From contig NZ_BCPT01000002.1 of the NCBI RefSeq assembly GCF_001544095.1, forward strand, positions 186,001-250,000: a stretch of DNA of 64,000 nt, in the 5' to 3' direction. The stretch comes from Enterococcus casseliflavus NBRC 100478. GTDB lineage: Bacteria; Bacillota; Bacilli; Lactobacillales; Enterococcaceae. Positions 60,788-64,000 of this stretch are shown piece after piece. Under the pieces are notes generated by a model that saw only the letters and a list, made by a program, of their open reading frames with translations, was not told the origin of the DNA and ran no database searches. A program made the position numbers and the translations under genes. Each line of letters opens with the position of its first letter. Position 1 is the stretch's first letter.

Positions 60788-61234
60788 ATGATTAAAGAAT
60801 TTAAAGAATTTATTTTACGGGGAAACGTCATTGACTTGGCGATCGGGGTCGTGATCGGGAGTGCCTTCACCGCAATCGTCACTAGTTTAGTTGAAGGATT
60901 GCTGACACCATTGGTTTCATGGATCTTATCACTCTTTGGTAACGCCGATGCCTTTTCTGGCTTGGTCTTTGAACCAGCCAAAAATGTGGTCTTTGATTTC
61001 GGCCGCGTAATTACTGCCATTATTACGTTCTTGATTACCGCATTTGTCTTGTTCTTGATTGTCAAAGCAGTCAACAAACTACGCAATCTGAAACAACAAC
61101 CTGAGGAAGAAGAAGTACCAGAAGTCACTGCAGAGGATTATTTAGAAGAGATACGTGACCTTCTAAAAGCGCAAACGCCTCCTGCCAACACTGTTGATCC
61201 ACGTCCAACATCATTGGATGATACGATCCGATAA
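60788..61234 (+). CDS. mscL: Large-conductance mechanosensitive channel
   Basis: 148 residues. The N-terminal amphipathic helix and TM1 (FILRGNVIDLAIGVVIGSAF) are canonical, TM2 is ITAIITFLITAFVLFLIV, and the C-terminal bundle is EEIRDLLK. It opens under hypo-osmotic shock. AGGGAGG precedes the ATG. Confidence 0.96.
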   Translation: MIKEFKEFILRGNVIDLAIGVVIGSAFTAIVTSLVEGLLTPLVSWILSLFGNADAFSGLVFEPAKNVVFDFGRVITAIITFLITAFVLFLIVKAVNKLRNLKQQPEEEEVPEVTAEDYLEEIRDLLKAQTPPANTVDPRPTSLDDTIR

Positions 61235-61304
61235 AAAAACGGCTCTTAGTCAATAAGGTCGAAAGAAGCGATTCGGATTCATCCGATCCATCAATCATAG
61301 CGCT

Positions 61305-61359
61305 AAAAGAAGCAAGCACGCGAACCTCGCTAGAGAGTCGCTGTGCTTGCTTCTTTTTT
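61305..61359. terminator. Bidirectional terminator between mscL and the GNAT gene
   Basis: AAAAGAAGCAAGCAC (61305-61319) pairs with GTGCTTGCTTCTTTT (61343-61357). The right arm lies inside the last codons of the GNAT gene. Confidence 0.88.
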
Positions 61360-61782
61360 CATCCCGACATGCAGGATCCCGTCTTCATAAAAAGGCGGTG
61401 TAATGGTTTTAAAGCCATACTGGCCGTAGAATTTTTCTAAGTGGGCTTGTGCTTCGATCTCAATAGGCAAAGCTGGATAACACTGCTCAATGCGATGCAA
61501 AACTTCTTTGATCAGACGATGGCCTTCTTTTTGCCCCCGGTATGCTGGTGCCACAATGACCCGACCAAAATGCACCGTTTGTTCCTGCTGGAAAATACGG
61601 GCGTAGGAAACGATCTGCCCTTCCTCATCAAGGGCCCATAAATGTTTTGCTTGTGCATCGATCGCATCGATCTCTTGATACGCACACGCTTGTTCCACCA
61701 CAAAAACCGCTGTACGCAAACGGGCAAGCTGATAAAACTCCACCCCAGTCATTTCCCCTAACTCTTTTAGAAAAAACGCCAT
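61330..61782 (-). CDS. ElaA-like GNAT N-acetyltransferase
   Basis: 150 residues. The ElaA pattern FYQLARLRTAVFVVEQACAY, then HLWALDEEGQIVSYARI, the acetyl-CoA loop VIVAPAYRGQKEGHRLI and IEAQAHLEKFYGQYGFK are present. The substrate is unknown. The ATG at 61782 follows AAGGAGTG; the longer frame to 61875 has no site and overlaps the veg end. Confidence 0.88.
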   Translation of the reverse strand: MAFFLKELGEMTGVEFYQLARLRTAVFVVEQACAYQEIDAIDAQAKHLWALDEEGQIVSYARIFQQEQTVHFGRVIVAPAYRGQKEGHRLIKEVLHRIEQCYPALPIEIEAQAHLEKFYGQYGFKTITPPFYEDGILHVGMKKEASTATL

Positions 61783-61807
61783 CCCATCACTCCTTATCTT
61801 ATTGAAC

Positions 61808-61836
61808 CAAAAAAGAGTCAACAAAGTGTCAACTCT
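61808..61836 (-). terminator. Terminator of veg
   Basis: AAGAGT..ACA pairs with TGT..ACTCTT on the minus strand with a small internal loop, then six Ts. Confidence 0.75.
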
Positions 61837-61843
61837 TCTTGTT

Positions 61844-62089
61844 TCAAACAGCTTCTGATAAAAATTCAATCTCAACAGTTCTGGTTAAAATATCTGAATA
61901 ACTATAAGAAACCCGCTCGAATGAATTCTCATTTGGATCCAAATCTACAACAAAAACTGAAGGATAAGTTTCTGTCAAAACGCCGCGACGTTCAGTTTGA
62001 CGCTTACGTCCAGTCTGAGCAACTAGCATAATCTCACTACCGATACGGCCTTCTAAATCTTTCTTGATCGTAGCTAAAGTTGTTGGCAT
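61844..62089 (-). CDS. veg: Veg family protein
   Basis: 81 residues: MPTTLATIKKDLEGRIG then KRQTERRGVLTETYPSVFVV and a SYSYSDILTRTVEIEFL end, the compact beta-rich Veg family. In Bacillus it influences biofilm formation, with unclear biochemistry. GAGGTG lies upstream of the ATG at 62089. Two overlapping strong promoters precede it, in line with high expression of veg genes. Confidence 0.92.
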   Translation of the reverse strand: MPTTLATIKKDLEGRIGSEIMLVAQTGRKRQTERRGVLTETYPSVFVVDLDPNENSFERVSYSYSDILTRTVEIEFLSEAV

Positions 62090-62108
62090 CGCATTCACCT
62101 CGAGCATC

Positions 62109-62165
62109 ATCATACCACGAAAAGCAGAAAATTTCAAGTTTACCATAAAATAATTCTACTTTCAA
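62109..62165 (-). promoter_or_regulatory. Tandem promoters of veg
   Basis: Proximal: -35 TTGAAA (62132-62137), -10 TATGAT (62109-62114). Distal: -35 TTGAAA (62160-62165), -10 TAAACT (62137-62142). Both have 17-bp spacers and share one base. Confidence 0.75.
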
Positions 62166-62176
62166 TAAGATTTTTG

Positions 62177-62740
62177 TTAAACACCCTTGATAAGCGCTAT
62201 CAACTTTGTCCGACCGCGACTGAAAGCGCTTTTTATTTTTTCATAAGGCAGCTTTTCTTGAGCGGCAATCTGATCAAGTTCTAATCCTTTTAAATAATTC
62301 ATTATAACCATTCGTTCTAAAGACGATAAACTTTTCGGATACTCTGCCAACGATTCATTAACGAACAAGTAGGTCTCTGCAGTTTCCGCACAGCGATTAT
62401 GATCGGTCAAAAACCGATTGCCTTCTTGTAAAAGCTTTTCTTCCAGCGAGCAGGCATCGACTTGGGCTTTGCGTTTTTGGGCATGCTGCGCCCGCAACAG
62501 GCTGCAGATACGGTTCTCAAAGGAACGCTTAAACAAGATACCGATGGTCGTTCCTTTGTCCTTATCGTAAGTCTTTAGACACTTATTAAAAACGATCCTG
62601 CCTTCTTGCAGCCAATCGTCTAAGTCATAATCCCGCAGATAATATTTTTTATGCAAAATCTCAACGATCGGTCGATATTTTCTGAACAACTCTTCAAATC
62701 TATCTGAACGGTGCGATACTTGTCTTTCCTTTGTGCGCAT
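62177..62740 (-). CDS. SigH/ComX-like RNA polymerase sigma factor
   Basis: About 187 residues. Region 2 is recognisable (FRKYRPIVEILHKKYYLRDYDLDDWLQEG), followed by a region 4 with MVIMNYLKGLELDQIAAQEK and a recognition helix KIKSAFSRGRTKLIALI. Genes of this type between yacP and the secE/nusG or veg area are the sigma-H/ComX equivalents of enterococci, linked in other genera to competence. The ATG at 62740 follows AAGGAG; a GTG at 62749 overlaps the site. Confidence 0.8.
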   Translation of the reverse strand: MRTKERQVSHRSDRFEELFRKYRPIVEILHKKYYLRDYDLDDWLQEGRIVFNKCLKTYDKDKGTTIGILFKRSFENRICSLLRAQHAQKRKAQVDACSLEEKLLQEGNRFLTDHNRCAETAETYLFVNESLAEYPKSLSSLERMVIMNYLKGLELDQIAAQEKLPYEKIKSAFSRGRTKLIALIKGV

Positions 62741-62835
62741 CGAGATCACTCCTTTTGTTTTTGCTTCATTTGCTACAAAAGGAGCGTATCATAAATGGCT
62801 GGGACATCTTCTAATTTACCAGACCAACTTTGTCC

Positions 62836-63354
62836 CTAACTAAGGTCTTGCAATTTCTTTTCAAGTTCGGCTAATTGTTCAGGTGACCAAGGGGAATTGC
62901 GTCGGAAATTTTCAAATCGCAAGTCGGTTTGATGCTCGTGGATGTCTTTTTCCGTTTTTTCCACGCTTTTGTACAATTCCCGTGCCGAAGTTCGCAAAGC
63001 ACCTTGAGAGAAGATCACCCACTGTTCGGCTAAATCGCTGGTAGCGACGGTGACTTGCGTCAATCGATTGTTTAATTCACCAGCGATTCGTTCGATGTAG
63101 CTGTCGGCGGTCTCTCCTTCTTCGGTAAAAATAACTTCCAGCTGATATTTGGTGTAACTTTGGGTCACACCAGGCACCAGTTGGGCATCAAAAACAACGA
63201 TGATTTTCAACCCTTCATATTTTGCATAATTCGACAGCCGATTCAGTAAGGCTTCTCGGGCATCTTCTAAACGGTCCTGATTTTTCAAAAGAACCAGCTC
63301 CGGCCAAGCGCCAATCATATTGTAGCCATCCACGATCAGCAAAGGGGTTTTCAT
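62836..63354 (-). CDS. rae1: YacP/Rae1 NYN-domain ribosome-associated endoribonuclease
   Basis: 172 residues. The PIN-like NYN domain begins LLIVDGYNMIGAWPEL with the conserved Asp, then IIVVFDAQLVPGVTQSY, EVIFTEEGETADSYIERI and VTVATSDLAEQWVIFSQGA, supplying the metal-binding acids. Rae1 cuts mRNA in the ribosomal A site. It overlaps rlmB by 4 bp, the conserved order in Firmicutes. Confidence 0.92.
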   Translation of the reverse strand: MKTPLLIVDGYNMIGAWPELVLLKNQDRLEDAREALLNRLSNYAKYEGLKIIVVFDAQLVPGVTQSYTKYQLEVIFTEEGETADSYIERIAGELNNRLTQVTVATSDLAEQWVIFSQGALRTSARELYKSVEKTEKDIHEHQTDLRFENFRRNSPWSPEQLAELEKKLQDLS

Positions 63355-64000
63355 TGGGACGCCCCATTTCGGCTAGTAAAGGCCTGATACATCAACAAGC
63401 CTGCCGCCACACTGGCATTTAAGCTCTGCACGTGCCCAGTCATTGGGATCGTCAGCATTTGATCCACTTCTTTTTTCAAACCTTCCCCCATGCCGCGACC
63501 TTCGTTGCCGATGATCAAACCGACCGCCCCTTGGGCATTCCATGTGCGGTAATCACTGCCACTCATATCAGTACCGAAGATCCAAAAACCAGCTTTTTTC
63601 AGCTGCTGGACTGCTTGGGTCAAGTTGGTCACACGGGCCACAGGGATATGTTCCACTGCGCCGGTCGACGTTTTCACCACGATCGGCGTGATCCCCACCG
63701 CACGGTGTTTTGGAATGATGATCCCGTCTACGCCGCTGGCATCAGCGGTTCGCATGATGGATCCGAAATTATGGGGATCTTCTAGATTATCTAAAATCAG
63801 ATACAGCGGCTGTTCTTTCGTTTGGGCCAACAATTCATCCAAGGTCAAATACTGATAAGGGGTGATCGCCAAGATCATGCCTTGATGGACCCCTTGGTCA
63901 CTCATCGTATCCAGCTTTTGTTTTGGCACCCATTTGACCGGAACTGCCTGTTCCCGCGCCATTTCTTTCAAACGATCGATTTTTTCTCCCCGTGCTTCTT
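63351..64000 (-). CDS. rlmB: 23S rRNA 2'-O-methyltransferase RlmB (partial, N-terminus beyond window)
   Basis: About 216 residues are present; the frame stays open to the window edge (EARGEKIDRLKEMAREQ), so the true start lies outside. SPOUT motifs are clear: ILDNLEDPHNFGSIMRTADA, GLIIGNEGRGMG and IPMTGHVQSLNASVAAGLL, which form the S-adenosylmethionine knot. It methylates 23S rRNA (G2251 in E. coli numbering). Confidence 0.93.
   Translation of the reverse strand, partial: EARGEKIDRLKEMAREQAVPVKWVPKQKLDTMSDQGVHQGMILAITPYQYLTLDELLAQTKEQPLYLILDNLEDPHNFGSIMRTADASGVDGIIIPKHRAVGITPIVVKTSTGAVEHIPVARVTNLTQAVQQLKKAGFWIFGTDMSGSDYRTWNAQGAVGLIIGNEGRGMGEGLKKEVDQMLTIPMTGHVQSLNASVAAGLLMYQAFTSRNGASQ

Overview
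The window reads as chromosome of a low-GC Gram-positive lactic acid bacterium, almost certainly an Enterococcus. The evidence is purine-rich Shine-Dalgarno sites, frequent TTG/GTG starts, a CydABDC bd oxidase with demethylmenaquinone genes, TreR/trehalose-6-phosphate phosphorylase, a Rae1 (YacP)-SigH block and a cinA-recA-rny block. A plant-associated species of the casseliflavus/gallinarum type would fit the sugar genes, but that is inference. No rRNA, tRNA, insertion sequence, prophage or CRISPR was seen.

Left part (1-15.9 kb): redox and respiration. A minus-strand operon encodes a stand-alone FMN reductase, an 808-residue three-domain flavoprotein reductase (FMN_red + FMN_bind + FAD_binding_2) and an OFA-family transporter cut by the window edge. 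A LysR regulator is divergent from it, and ApbE, which would flavinylate the FMN_bind domain, lies just beyond. The arrangement resembles the hydroxycinnamate reductase (hcr) loci of lactobacilli. Next come NADH dehydrogenase II, MenA, a polyprenyl diphosphate synthase and cydABDC, a minimal NADH-demethylmenaquinone-oxygen chain.

15.9-19.1 kb: an Rgg-type regulator divergent from a two-gene ABC exporter, and a YjbR-like protein.

19.2-30.5 kb: a carbohydrate island on the minus strand. One operon runs IIB - fucose-isomerase-like protein - split transketolase (two subunits) - FGGY kinase - esterase - cytosolic apiosidase-like hydrolase (DUF4038/GH140-like) - IIC. It is followed by a 6-phospho-beta-glucosidase with its own promoter and a BglG/LicT-type RNA antiterminator, and preceded by a LacI regulator. 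The isomerase, kinase, split transketolase and apiosidase-like enzyme together match what D-apiose catabolism through apulose-4-phosphate needs. My main hypothesis is a PTS-fed route for apiosyl glycosides.

30.6-40.4 kb: a YesMN-type two-component system divergent from an Lpl/Ytc-type solute-binding protein, two permeases, a YesL-like protein and an intracellular type I pullulanase. No ATPase is present. A strong hairpin after the binding-protein gene probably limits readthrough.

40.4-44.9 kb: small regulators (TetR; PadR-DUF1700), a DUF2798 protein, and a DHA2 drug exporter preceded by a leader peptide that overlaps a rho-independent terminator.

45-51.4 kb: a trehalose divergon (PTS IIBCA against trehalose-6-phosphate phosphorylase, beta-phosphoglucomutase and TreR) with clear promoters, TreR boxes and a cre site.

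51.6-64 kb: housekeeping genes rny, recA (LexA box, TTG start), cinA, pgsA, rodZ, two M16 peptidase-like proteins, mscL, a GNAT enzyme, veg, sigH-like, yacP/rae1 and a partial rlmB.
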